Origin: Candidatus Siliceabacter maunaloa
Lineage (GTDB): Bacteria; Actinomycetota; Thermoleophilia; Solirubrobacterales; Solirubrobacteraceae
Length of the DNA: 64,000 nt
Reading direction: 5' to 3'
Assembly (NCBI GenBank): GCA_024330185.1
Contig: JANDLV010000003.1
Location: 81,066-145,065, forward strand
Shown: positions 52,058-61,226 of the stretch, in pieces
Layout of the letters: each line of letters opens with the position of its first letter
Position numbering within the stretch: position 1 is the first letter of the stretch
Position numbers and translations under genes: made by a program
Notes under the pieces: generated by a model
Told to the model about the DNA's origin: nothing
Databases searched by the model: none
The model's input: only the letters and a program-made list of their open reading frames with translations

Positions 52058-52173
52058 CACGCGGCCGAGAGGCGGGCCGTGGTGCTGATGCGACGGCGTG
52101 CGGCTGCGCGTTCGGCGGCAACGTCCTCGCGGCGAACCTGATCCTCGACGAGGTCGAGGCGGCGCTGCTGTGA
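52054..52173 (+). pseudogene. C-terminal scrap of a second binding protein
   Basis: GTG at 52054 overlaps the previous stop, and the frame ends FGGNVLAANLILDEVEAALL before TGA. The motif GNVLAANLILDEVE matches NGNVLAANLVLDDLERFL at the end of the 61.2 kb binding protein. The first part is not homologous. This is the last 20 residues of a lost paralog. Confidence 0.6.
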
Positions 52174-52244
52174 GCGAGACGCTGCCACGGAGGCGCGACG
52201 AGCCGGCGGCCCTGCGATGGCTCGCAGACGCGACATGCTTAGCG

Positions 52245-52600
52245 TCATGGCCCTGCGATCCAGAGGGTCTCGATGCCCAGCAGCGCCTCCAGGCGCTCGA
52301 CATGGCGATCGTGGTGCAGGACCCGAGCCCGGACGACTGCGCAGCGACCGGCACAGTGAGAGGGGTCAGCGAGAGGCGATGAGCCCCGTACGATCCGCTC
52401 GCGGCGAGGTCGCGCGTCGCCGACAGGACGCCCTGCTGGATCGAGCGGGCGACGCGCACCTCGCGCAGCGCCTCCAACGTCCGGTCGGACAGCGCGATCT
52501 CCTGCTCGCCGCGGGCGCTGACCGTGAGCTCGGCGTCCGCGGGCATCGCGATCCGGGGATGCCTGGCGGCCTCGCCGAAGGGCGCAGCTCGCCGGAGCAA
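52245..52600 (-). pseudogene. VapC-like PIN toxin, frameshifted
   Basis: On the minus strand one frame gives [52 protein letters not shown]. After a frameshift another ends GARVLHHDRHVERLEALL GIETLWIAGP. This is the C-terminal half of the MT3492-like PIN toxin family. The N-terminal catalytic Asp region is not recognisable. Third toxin locus in the window, decayed. Confidence 0.55.
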
Positions 52601-52692
52601 CACCTGGTGCCGCATGGCGACATCTGTGGTCGCGCGACCACCACGCGCGGCCGCACCGCCACCCCGACCACCACCGACCAGAGGAGCCCCCA

Positions 52693-53334
52693 ATGACCAC
52701 CGCATTGCTCGACCCCCCGCCACCGAGCCGCTCGTCGCGGTCGAGCCCGTCGACGACGGCACCCGCCGCGAGTTCCTGGCCGGCGGCACCGCGATCGCCG
52801 TCCTGGGCCTGGCCGCCTGCGGCGACGACGAGCAGGCCGCCGGCGACGTACCGCGCACGCGGACGATCCGCCACCCCGGGGGGAGCACCGAGGTCCCGGT
52901 CGACCCGCGGCGGCTCGTCGTGCTTGCAGACAGGGCTCGGGACCGACCTCAGCGCGCTCGGCGCTCCCGTCGTTGGGACGGTCCTCCCGAACCGCGCGGG
53001 CTCTACTCAGGCCGACCGCTACCTCGCCGACGCGCAGCGCGTCGGCTCCTCGGACGAGCCAAACCTCGAGGCGATCGCCGCGCTGCGCCCCGATCTGGTC
53101 GTGACCACGAGCTTCGAGGGCGAGCCCGACCCGCTCTACGAGCAGTACACGCGGATCGCCCCCACCGTCGCGCCCGAGCTCAGCGGCGGTTGGCGCGAGA
53201 ACTTCCTCATCGTGGCCACCGTCGTGGGCCGCGAGGCCGACGCCCGGCGGCGCATCGAGGAGATCGACGCGGCGCTCGTCGAGATCCGCGCGTCGCTCCA
53301 GAGGCAGGGCACCCCGACGGTCAACGCGTCATGA
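52693..53334 (+). pseudogene. Frameshifted, truncated siderophore-binding protein
   Basis: Starts with a good ribosome site as [10 protein letters not shown], shifts at a run of six C into [36 protein letters not shown] (twin-arginine lipoprotein signal). It continues to DPRRLVVL, then shifts back to [52 protein letters not shown]. It ends after about 205 residues where the family has about 310. Two frameshifts and a missing third: not functional. The ATPase start overlaps its stop. Confidence 0.8.
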
Positions 53335-54173
53335 CCGACTTGCGCGTCGATTGCCTCTCCCTGGCCTACGACGACGACCTCGTGGTGCGCGAGCTCAGCC
53401 TCGAGCTGCCCACGGGGGCGATCACCGCGATCGTGGGGGCCAACGCGTGTGGCAAGTCGACGCTGCTGCGCGGGATGGCGCGCCTGCTCAAGCCCCGCGC
53501 GGGCGCGGTGCTGCTCGACGGCCAGGAGATCGCGCGGCTGCCCACCAAGGCGGTCGCGCGGCGCCTGGGCCTGCTGCCCCAGGCGCCGGTGGCCCCCGAG
53601 GGCCTGACCGTCGAGGACCTCGTGGCCCGCGGGCGCTACCCCCACCAGTCCTTCCTGCGCCAGTGGTCGCGCGAGGACCAAGCCCAGGTCGAATGGGCGC
53701 TGGCGGTCACCTCCTCCACGCCGCTGCGCGCCCGCCCGCTGGACGAGCTGTCGGGCGGCCAGCGCCAACGCGCGTGGATCGCCATGGCTCTGGCCCAGGA
53801 CACCGGCGTGCTGCTGCTCGACGAGCCCACCACCTACCTCGACCTCGCCCACCAGGTCGAGGTCCTCGACCTGCTCGACGAGCTCAACGAGCAGCAGGGG
53901 CGCACGATCGTGATCGTCCTGCACGACCTCAACCAGGCCTGTCGTTACGCCCACCACGTCGTCGCCCTGCACGACGGCCAGATCCACGCCCAGGGCACCC
54001 CCGAAGAGGTCGTCGACGCCGCCATGGTCCACGCCGTCTTCCACACCCACGCCGAGGTCGTCCCCGACCCCGTCACCGGCGCCCCGCTGTGCGTGCCGTT
54101 GGGGCGACGCGGACGGCGGCGCGACAGCGAGCTGAGCGCCACGGCGAGCGACCCAGCTGCTCAGCAACCCTGA
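53331..54173 (+). CDS. Iron-siderophore ABC ATPase (FepC-like)
   Basis: 281 codons. Walker [22 protein letters not shown] (N-A-C where P-N-G is usual), Q-loop [20 protein letters not shown], signature [20 protein letters not shown], Walker [14 protein letters not shown] and H-loop [18 protein letters not shown]. It powers the FecCD permeases. ATGA overlap with the pseudogene shows it was in that operon. A short Arg-rich tail ends it. Confidence 0.93.
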   Translation: MTDLRVDCLSLAYDDDLVVRELSLELPTGAITAIVGANACGKSTLLRGMARLLKPRAGAVLLDGQEIARLPTKAVARRLGLLPQAPVAPEGLTVEDLVARGRYPHQSFLRQWSREDQAQVEWALAVTSSTPLRARPLDELSGGQRQRAWIAMALAQDTGVLLLDEPTTYLDLAHQVEVLDLLDELNEQQGRTIVIVLHDLNQACRYAHHVVALHDGQIHAQGTPEEVVDAAMVHAVFHTHAEVVPDPVTGAPLCVPLGRRGRRRDSELSATASDPAAQQP

Positions 54174-54260
54174 GACGCTCAGCGGCGGCGCGGCGACTGG
54201 GGTCGTAGTGCAGAGCGGGCCGGCGAACGACGCGCACGAGGCGTCGCGTACGATGACCCG

Positions 54261-54806
54261 ATGGCCGTGCCGCAGTCGGCTCCCATCCATCGGTTGAGCT
54301 TCGAGGACGCCTTGGCGATGGTCGATGCTGGGATCCTCGGGGAGACGGCGCGCGTGGAGCTCGAGGGAGGAGTGCTGGTCGATATGGCGCCCGTCGGCGG
54401 CGAGCACGCCAACCGCGTCGAGTGGCTGAACCGCCATTTCGTTCGCTCGGTTCCCGACCACCTCGCGGTCCGCGTTCAGGACACCTTCCGGATCCCCGAC
54501 GGCGGCTACTACGAGCCCGACCTGATGGTCGTTCCGCGACTGGGCGACGCGCTCCCGTACACCGCCCTTCTGGTCGTCGAGGTCGCGGTCTCCTCGCGCG
54601 CACGCGACGCGGAGAAGGCCGCGACCTACGCCGCCGCCGGTGTCGAGGTCTACTGGATCGTCGATCGGCGCGTGCGCGAGGTGGTCGTGCACCGCGAACC
54701 GTCTCCATCCGGCTACGCGAGCGTACGGAACGCCAAGGCCGGCGAGCGGCTGCAGCCGCCGTTCGGCGACGTCACGGTCGATGTCGCCGAGATAGTGGGT
54801 GGCTGA
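54261..54806 (+). CDS. Uma2-family (DUF820) endonuclease-like protein
   Basis: 181 residues. PD-(D/E)XK-like core: GGEHANRVEWLNRHFVR, YYEPDLMVVPRLGDAL (D), VVEVAVSSRARDAEKAATYA (E-x-A, then K), GVEVYWIVDRRVREVVVHRE. Uma2 proteins are abundant, of uncertain biological role. Probably monocistronic; no link to the iron genes is evident. Confidence 0.88.
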   Translation: MAVPQSAPIHRLSFEDALAMVDAGILGETARVELEGGVLVDMAPVGGEHANRVEWLNRHFVRSVPDHLAVRVQDTFRIPDGGYYEPDLMVVPRLGDALPYTALLVVEVAVSSRARDAEKAATYAAAGVEVYWIVDRRVREVVVHREPSPSGYASVRNAKAGERLQPPFGDVTVDVAEIVGG

Positions 54807-55114
54807 CGCCTGCTCGGGGTGGCCCCTGGCCGCGGGACCGCCGGCGTTCAGCTTCGCCATGCGCGCTCGAGCGCGCGCTGCTCCTGTACCGCCACGTCGG
54901 TGTCGTGGTCGAGCGACTGCCGGGCGCCCATACGGTCAGGTCGCGGTGGTGACGTTCGCCTGCGAGCCAGTAGACGCCCCACGCGGTCCCGCAACGGCTG
55001 TGGCTCGCGTATCGTGATCGGCCTGTCTCTCATCGGCGCGACGCCCTCGGTCATGGTCGTCAGTGATCGCGTTCCGTCCGTCTCGGGAGCTTCGCGACGG
55101 AACTCGCCAAGATG
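54807..55114. other. Gene-poor region
   Basis: 308 bases between the Uma2 gene and the iron box. No frame has a recognisable protein, and no RNA gene is visible. It may hold the promoter side of whatever lay at the iron box before the IS insertions. Confidence 0.45.
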
Positions 55115-55128
55115 TTAGGGCACCCTAA
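55115..55128. promoter_or_regulatory. IdeR/DtxR-like iron box at IS insertion point
   Basis: TTAGG-GCAC-CCTAA, a perfect match to the TTAGG-N4-CCTAA palindrome. Its CTAA (55125-55128) is also the left target duplication of the IS701-type element. The box is regenerated by the duplication. Confidence 0.65.
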
Positions 55129-56595
55129 TAGTGCTTTGTTAGCTGGTTGGTAGGGGTCCGCCGTCGTGCGGCGAAGTCCTCGCGCGTCATGGGTACCCGA
55201 CGCGTGGAGGCATGATGGAGTCTGTGGTGGTGGACTCGCGGTCCGAGGTGGATGCTCCCTCGGCGGTCAAGGAGCGCTTGGAGGCGTTTGCTGGCGAGGT
55301 GCTGGGCGAGGCGATGAACCGGCCGGTGCAGGTGTTCAACGGCGGGCTGTATCTGCGCGGGCTGGTCGAGCAGGGGCCGCGCAAGTCGCTGGAGCCGATG
55401 GTGGCTCGGCTGGGCGAGGAGGCCGACTATCAAAGCCTGCAGCAGTTCCTGGCCGATAGCCCGTGGGAGCCGGCTCTGGTGGTGCGGGTGGCCGAGCGCG
55501 TCGCGCCGGCGATCGACGTCCAGGCATGGGTGCTGGATGACACGGGGTTTGTCAAGGACGGGCGGCACTCGCCCGGGGGCAAGCGCCAGTACTCGGGGAC
55601 GCTGGGCAAGATCGGCAACTGCCAGATCGGCGTGTCGGCCCACGCGGTCGGCGCGAAGGGGACCGTCCCGTTGGGGTGGGCGCTGTACCTGCCCGAGGAG
55701 TGGTGTGAGGACCCCGAGCGTCGCCGGCGGGCGAAGATCCCCGCCGAGGTGGAGTTCAAGACCAAGCCGCAGCTGGGTGTCGAGCTGGTCCAGCGCGCCG
55801 CCGGGTGGGAGGTCCCCACGGCGCCGGTGCTGGGCGATCAAGCCTACGGTGAGAACACCGATCTGCGCGAGCGCCTTGACGACGGCGGGCTTGAGTACGT
55901 GCTTGCCGTCGGCGCCGAGACCAAGGTGTTCGGGCCCGAGACGCACTTCGCGGTGCCCGCGCGCACGGGCGCCAGAGGCCGGCCGCCCAGCAGGCCGCGC
56001 CCCGACCGCCAACCAGAGTCGATCGGCCAGCTGATCGCTCGGATCGGCCCAGATGGCGCCCAGAGCGTCGCGTTTCGCGATGGGCCCGACGGCGAGCCCG
56101 CCACCTCGCGGTTCGTCTTCGTGTGCGTCAGGGCCGCGCACGACTGGGCCAAGCGCACTCCCTGCCCGCCTCGAGGAATGGCTGATCGCCGAGTGGCCCG
56201 AGGGTCGCGAACAGCCGATCGACTACTGGCTGGCCAACCTGCCCGCCGACACCCCACCCGAGCGCCTCGCGCGCCTGGCCCGCCTGCGCTGGAAGATCGA
56301 GCTGGACTACCGCCAGCTCAAGGGCGAGTTGGGCCTCGACCACTACGAGGGGCGCTCCTACCTGGGCTGGCAGCACCACGCGCCCTGGTCACCGCCGCGC
56401 ACGGCTTTCTCACCCTGGAGCGCCTATGCCCGAGAGCCCGGCGGCCGGCCTGACACTCCCCAAGGCGGTGCTGCTGCTGCAGCCCATCTTCAAGTGCTGG
56501 GACGGCCGCTGCCACACCTGCAACCAGCCCGTCGACATCGACCAGCTCGACCTCCACCCCCCACGCCAAGACGAGTGACACCTAACAAAGCACTA
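55129..56595 (+). mobile_element. IS701-family insertion sequence
   Basis: 1467 bp. Perfect 14-bp inverted repeats TAGTGCTTTGTTAG (55129-55142) and CTAACAAAGCACTA (56582-56595). Flanked by direct CTAA (55125-55128 and 56596-56599), the 4-bp YTAR duplication typical of IS701. Contains one frameshifted transposase gene. Confidence 0.88.
55212..56578 (+). pseudogene. IS701-family transposase with three frameshifts
   Basis: The first 320 residues are in frame: FNGGLYLRGLVEQGPRKSLEP, ADSPWEPALVVRVAERV, WVLDDTGFVKDGRHSPG (first catalytic Asp), VLGDQAYGENTDLRERL (second Asp). Then shifts near 56160, 56380 and 56435 are needed to read RLEEWLIAEWPEG, KIELDYRQLKGELGLDHYEG (Glu), TAAHGFLTLERLCPRA and LPKAVLLLQPIFKCWDGRCH. 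The DDE residues are all present but the gene is dead unless these are sequencing errors. Confidence 0.8.
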
Positions 56596-57739
56596 CTAAG
56601 CCTCGGTCCACCGGTTCGGTAGGGCGGTTCCGTCCGGTCCGGAACGAAGAATGACCTCCTGAGCAGAAAGAAAGCGGCTGTATCGGGCAGCCGCGTCCTG
56701 CGTCAGGAGGTCACCTTCATGGTGCAGGATGACGGGCCGGTCGGACTGGACGGTGTCGAGGTCGTCTTCGACGATGAGCGGGTGGTCTGCGACGCTGGCG
56801 TCGCGCTCGTCGCGACGCTCGCTGGGCGCCTCGGGCTCCAAGCGCTGGCCGGGGATCTGGTGCGGCTGCGGCGCGACCGGCCCGGGGGCGCCAACGCCGG
56901 GCGCAAGGTGATGGCGCTGCTGTTCGCGATGCTGCTGGGCGCCGACTCGATCGACGACTGCGACGTGCTGCGCGCGGGGCGCACCCGTCGTCTGTTGGGC
57001 GGCTGGGTTCCGGCGCCGTCGACCTTGGGGACGTTCCTGCGCGCGTTCACGTTCGGGCACGTGCGCCAGCTCGACGCGCTGCTGGGCCGCGCGCTGGAGC
57101 GCGCCTGGCAGGCCGGTGGCGGCCCGGGCGACGGCCGGCTGGTGATCGATGTCGACAGCTTCGTCGGCGAGGTCTGCGGGCGCCTGAAGCAGGGCGCCGC
57201 CTACGGGTACACGCGGCTGTTGGGCTATCACCCGATCCTGGCCACCCGCGCGGACACGCGCGAGGCGCTGCACATCCGTCTGCGCAAGGGCTCGGCGAAC
57301 ACCCAGAAGGGGATCCTGCGCTTCTGCGACGAGCTGATCACGCGGGTGGAGCGTGCCGGCGCGAGCGGAACGAAGCTGCTGCGCGCCGACAGCGGGTTCT
57401 GGAACACGAAGGTCTTCGAGCGCCTGGAACGGGCGGGCTGGCGCTACTCGATCGGCGTGCGGATGATCAAGACCATCCGCGCGGCCGTCGAGGCGATCGA
57501 CGAGAACGCCTGGCAGCAGATCGACTACCCCGAAGAAGGCGAGGCGCAGATCGCCGAGACCGTCTATGCAGGCCGGCGGCTGGTCGTGCGCCGCACTCGG
57601 CTGCTCGGAGCCCAAGCCGAGTTGTGGCCCGACTGGCGCCACTTCTGTCTGATCACCAATCGCGACGAGGAGATCGCGCTGGTGGAGGCTGAGCACCGCG
57701 ATCACGCCGTCGTCGAGCAGGTCATCGCCGACCTCAAAG

Positions 57740-57969
57740 TCGTCATGCCCTGACGGGCACCCAGGGCGGATGAAAATCGGCGATCCTTGCTGGGTCGCTT
57801 TGCCGCCGCCGCGTTTGTTCTTGGTGCCTGTGAGCCCGTTCAAAGTCTGGCGTGGGAGCCTTGCCCGGAACCCCGGACTGGTGCCTGTGAGCCCGCCCTT
57901 CAGATTCGACAGCAGTCGAGGCTCCTGGCGAGCGACGCCCGTGTCGGTCGTTCGAACAGGGAGGTCAGG
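57740..57969 (+). ncRNA. Candidate bridge RNA region of IS110 element
   Basis: The 230-base non-coding left end. It contains the 17-base repeat TGGTGCCTGTGAGCCCG at 57822-57838 and 57879-57895. The sequence after copy one (TTCAAAGTC) shares TCAAAGTC with the left junction, and after copy two (CCCTTCAGATT) shares CTTCAGA with the right junction. This is the layout of target- and donor-binding loops of an IS110 bridge RNA. Structure not computed. Confidence 0.45.
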
Positions 57970-59211
57970 ATGGAGGTTGTCGTCGAGCGCCCTGGCGCGC
58001 TTGATGTGCACAAGGCCAGCGTGACGGCGTGCGTGCGCGTGCCCGCTGAGGGCGGGCGGCGTGAGGAGCACATCGCGCAGTTTGCGACCACCGTGCAGGG
58101 TCTGCTGGCCCTGCGCGACTGGCTGGCTGCTCACCACGTCACGCAGGTCACGATGGAGGCCACCGGCGTCTACTGGAAGCCGGTCTGGGCGATCCTCGAA
58201 GACGACTTCGAGCTGATCTTGGTCAACGCGCGCCACGTCAAGCAGGTCCCCGGCCGCAAGACCGACGTCAGCGATGCGGCGTGGTTGTGTCGGCTGGCCG
58301 AGGCCGGCCTGCTGAGGGCCAGCTTGGTGCCGCCCAAGGCGATCCGTGATCTGCGCGACCTGACGCGCTATCGCAAGGCGCAGATCCGTGACCGTCAGCG
58401 CGAGGCCAACCGGCTGCACAAGGTCATGCAGGACACCGGGATCAAGCTCGACTCGGTCGCCAGCGACCTGCTGGGCAAGTCCGGGCGCGCGATGCTCGAC
58501 GCGCTCGTCACGGGCACCACCGATCCTGAGGTGCTGGCCGATCTCGCGCGCGGCCAGCTGCGCAAGAAGCTGCCCGCCCTGCGCGAGGCGCTCGAGGGGC
58601 GTTTCGGCGCCAAGCACGCCCTGATCGTCGGGCAGATCCTGGCCCACATGGACTTCCTCGACGAAGCCATCGACCGCCTCTCGGCCGCGATCGAGGAACA
58701 GCTCGGCCCTTTCGGCCAAGCCCAGGTCGAGCTGCTGTGCACGATCCCGGGCATCCAGCGCCGCGCCGCCGAGGTCATCATCGCCGAGACCGGCGCTGAC
58801 ATGACCAAGTTCCCCACCGCCGGACACCTGGCCTCCTGGGCCGGCGTGTGCCCCGGCAACGACCAGTCGGCCGGCAAGCGTCGCTCGGGGCGCACTACCA
58901 AGGGCTCCAAGTGGCTGCGCCAGACGCTGACCGAATCAGCCAAGGCCGCCGCGCGCACCAAGGACACCTACCTCGCCGCGCAATACGCCCGCATCCGGGT
59001 GCGTCGCGGCGCCAACCGCGCGACCACCGCCGTCGCGCACTCCATCCTCACCGCGGCCTGGCACATGCTCCAGACCGGCCAGACCTACGCCGACCCCGGC
59101 GGCGACTACTTCCAGCGCCGCGACCCCCAGCGCGCCACCAAGCGCCTCGTCGCTCAGCTCGAACGACTCGGGCACACCGTCACCCTGGAGGAAGCGGAGG
59201 TGGCGGCCTGA
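57970..59211 (+). CDS. IS110-family transposase
   Basis: 413 residues. The RuvC-like DEDD catalytic residues are seen at ALDVHKASVTACV (D), QVTMEATGVYW (E) and GRKTDVSDAAWLCRL (DxxD). The C-terminal Tnp domain has LLCTIPGIQRRAAEVIIAE, TAGHLASWAGVCPGNDQSAG KRRSGRTTKGSKWLRQ with the conserved Ser. GGAGGTCAGG precedes the ATG at 57970, so translation starts here, not at an upstream frame extension. This gene appears intact and could be active. Confidence 0.92.
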   Translation: MEVVVERPGALDVHKASVTACVRVPAEGGRREEHIAQFATTVQGLLALRDWLAAHHVTQVTMEATGVYWKPVWAILEDDFELILVNARHVKQVPGRKTDVSDAAWLCRLAEAGLLRASLVPPKAIRDLRDLTRYRKAQIRDRQREANRLHKVMQDTGIKLDSVASDLLGKSGRAMLDALVTGTTDPEVLADLARGQLRKKLPALREALEGRFGAKHALIVGQILAHMDFLDEAIDRLSAAIEEQLGPFGQAQVELLCTIPGIQRRAAEVIIAETGADMTKFPTAGHLASWAGVCPGNDQSAGKRRSGRTTKGSKWLRQTLTESAKAAARTKDTYLAAQYARIRVRRGANRATTAVAHSILTAAWHMLQTGQTYADPGGDYFQRRDPQRATKRLVAQLERLGHTVTLEEAEVAA

Positions 59212-59730
59212 ACGGGGATTTTCTCTTCAGACCAGGCGCTTGCGCACTTCCCCTCCGGGCACTTCCACGCCAACGGCGCCTGGACCGTCCTGGGCGCACT
59301 GGCGCACAACCTGCTGCGCTGGACGCAGCTGCTCGGGCTGGCCGACAAGACCGTCCGCGCCGCGCGCACCCTGCGCCGCCAACTCCTCCAGATCCCCGGC
59401 CGCCTGACCCGCCACGCACGCGGCTGGACGCTGCATCTCCCGGCCCGCTGGCCCTGGCGCAACGCCTTCATCGAAGCGCTCGCGCGCATCCGCGCGCTGC
59501 CCGCCGCGGCCTGACAGCGCCTCCCGCCCGCAGACAACCAGCCAGATGACCCTCCGCCCACCGGGCGCGATCACCGCAGCCCAAAAACCCGCCGAAACGC
59601 TTCCGCGGAAGCACCATCACACCCCGACCACCGGCCACGACGCCTCCAAGCGGCCCGGTGCACCCCACACGAGCCACCGCGCGCGCTACTCACCCCACCC
59701 CGCCACCCCGATCGGTGGATCCGGGCTAAG

Positions 59731-61023
59731 GGCTCGTAGCTAAATAACGCGGAGGAGTAGCGCGGGTTACGTAGAACTGTGGGGTGTGATCGATGAGGTC
59801 GCGATCGGCGAGCGGTTCAGGGCTTTGGCTCCCGAGCTCGATGAGCGCCGTCGTCGGCTGTGGGCCGCGGCCGAGGCACGCTCGCATCCGCGTGGCGGGG
59901 TGACGGCGGTGGCGCGCGCGGACGGGGATCTCGGCGACGACGATCCACAAGGGGCTGCGCGAGCTCGCGTCTGGGGAGACGCTCGATTCGGGGCGCGTGC
60001 GCCGCCCAGGCGGCGGCCGCAAGCCGCTCACGGAGAAGAACCCGGCGCTCTTGGAGGCCTTGAGGGGCCTCGTTGACGGCGATAGTCGGGGCGATCCCGA
60101 GTCCCCGCTTCGCTGGACGGCCAAGAGCGTGCGCAACCTCGCTGACGGGCTGGGTGAGCTGGGCCACGAGGCCCACTTCACGACGGTCGCGGGGCTGCTG
60201 CGCGGCCTGGGCTACAGCTTGCAGGCCAACGCGAAGACCAGGGAGGGCAAGCAGCACCCCGACCGCGACGCTCAGTTTCGTCACATCAACCAGCGCGTAT
60301 GGGCCGCGCTTCAGGCCGGCGAGCCGGCGATCTCGATCGACACCAAGAAGAAGGAGTTGGTCGGGGAGTTCAAAAACGGCGGGCGCGAGCTGCGCCCCAA
60401 GGGCTCGCCGATCGCGGTCAAAACGCACGACTTCCCCAGCGATGCGCTGGGCAAGGCGATCCCCTACGGCGTCTTGGACATCGCCGCCAACCAGGGCTTT
60501 GTCAACGTCGGGATCACCAACGAGACCGCCCAGTTCTCGGTCGCCAGCATCCGTGCCTGGTGGCACCAGCTGGGGCGCGAGCGCTACCCCGACGCCAAGA
60601 CGTTGAGGATCACCGCCGACTGCGGGGGCTCCAACGGCAACCGCACCCGCCTGTGGAAGACCGAGCTGCAGAACCTCGCCGACGAGACGGGCCTGGCGAT
60701 CTCGGTCTGTCACTTCCCACCCGAGACCAGCAAGTGGAACCGCATCGAGCACCGACTCTGGAGCTTTGTCAGCCACAACTGGCGCGCCAAGCCGCTGGTC
60801 TCCTTCGAGGTGATCATCAGCCTGATCGCCGCGACCACGACCCGCACCGGCCTGAAGGTCTACGCCCGCCTCGACGAGCGCGACTACCCCACCAAGATCC
60901 AGGTCTCAGACGCCGAACTGGCCGCGGTCAACCTGGCCGGCGACGAGTTCCACCCAGAGTGGAACTACACGATCGCGCCGACGCCCGCCAACGCCAACAC
61001 ACCGCGTTGAAAAGCTACGAGCC
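59731..61023 (+). mobile_element. ISAzo13-family insertion sequence
   Basis: 1293 bp. Inverted repeats start GGCTCGTAGCT and extend to AACGCGG (18 of 22 matching). Flanked by direct CTAAG at 59726-59730 and 61024-61028. The transposase has a frameshift near 59918. The right flank CTAAG is followed by single-copy GGCCTGGGTGG. Confidence 0.82.
59786..61010 (+). pseudogene. ISAzo13-family transposase with one frameshift
   Basis: Frame one: MIDEVAIGERFRALAPELDE, AEARSHPRGGVTAVARA. At GCGCGCGCGGACGGGG (59915-59930) a shift leads to frame two: TGISATTIHKGLRELASGET, RRPGGGRKPLTEKNPALLEAL, PAISIDTKKKELVGEFKNGG (Asp), LRITADCGGSNGNRTRLWKT (Asp), FPPETSKWNRIEHRLWSFVSH (Glu). This is the Rhodopirellula-type DDE transposase. 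It could be made by programmed frameshifting or be broken. Confidence 0.8.
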
Positions 61024-61171
61024 CTAAGGGCCTGGGTGGAAAAGTACCCTCCCACGTCGAGGCATGATTTTTCGGCGCACGTAGATACTGCTGATCGGTC
61101 ATCCCAGGGTGGCGACACGTCGTGCCCGGCCCGAACGGCGGTGCCGTGCTTGACCACCCCTGCGGGGGTGC

Positions 61172-61185
61172 TTAGGTTGCCCTAA
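61172..61185. promoter_or_regulatory. IdeR/DtxR-like iron box
   Basis: TTAGG-TTGC-CCTAA, 42 bases before the ATG of the binding-protein pseudogene. Closest of the four sites to the DtxR/IdeR core TTAGGTTAG. Probably overlaps the promoter. Confidence 0.7.
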
Positions 61186-61226
61186 GCTAGTTTGGGCCGC
61201 GAAGACCGCCCACCCGAAGAGGATCC

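Larger units (their letters stand above)
57738..59228 (+). mobile_element. IS110-family insertion sequence
   Basis: About 1491 bp, defined by restoring the IS1380 frame. The dinucleotide AG occurs at both junctions (57738-57739 and 59229-59230), consistent with recombination at a two-base core and no inverted repeats. It contains one DEDD transposase gene and a 230-base 5' non-coding end. Boundaries may be off by a few bases. Confidence 0.8.
56719..59514 (+). pseudogene. IS1380-family transposase interrupted by IS110 element
   Basis: N-terminal part 56719-57739: MVQDDGPVGLDGVEVVFDD, LVIDVDSFVGEVCGRLKQGA (Asp), LLRADSGFWNTKVFERL (Asp), VYAGRRLVVRRTRL, HAVVEQVIADLK. After the IS110 element, 59231-59514 continues DQALAHFPSGHFHANGAWTV LGALAHNLLRWTQL to ALARIRALPAAA and stop. 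Joining 57739 to 59231 restores VIADLKDQALAHFPSG in frame with no extra or lost base. DDE transposase, inactive in this split form. Confidence 0.85.
56601..59725 (+). mobile_element. IS1380-family insertion sequence, split by IS110 element
   Basis: Imperfect inverted ends CCTCGGTCCACCGG (left) and, reverse-complemented, CCCGGATCCACCGA (right), 10 of 14 matching. Flanked by direct repeats CTAAG (56596-56600 and 59726-59730), the 5-bp duplication expected for IS1380. Total length including the nested IS110 is 3125 bp; without it about 1634 bp. Confidence 0.8.

Noticed and set aside
52170..52382. Plus-strand ORF coupled to the binding-protein scrap (MSETLPRRRDEPAALRW...)
   Set aside because: It is the antisense of a recognisable PIN-toxin relic and has no match of its own.
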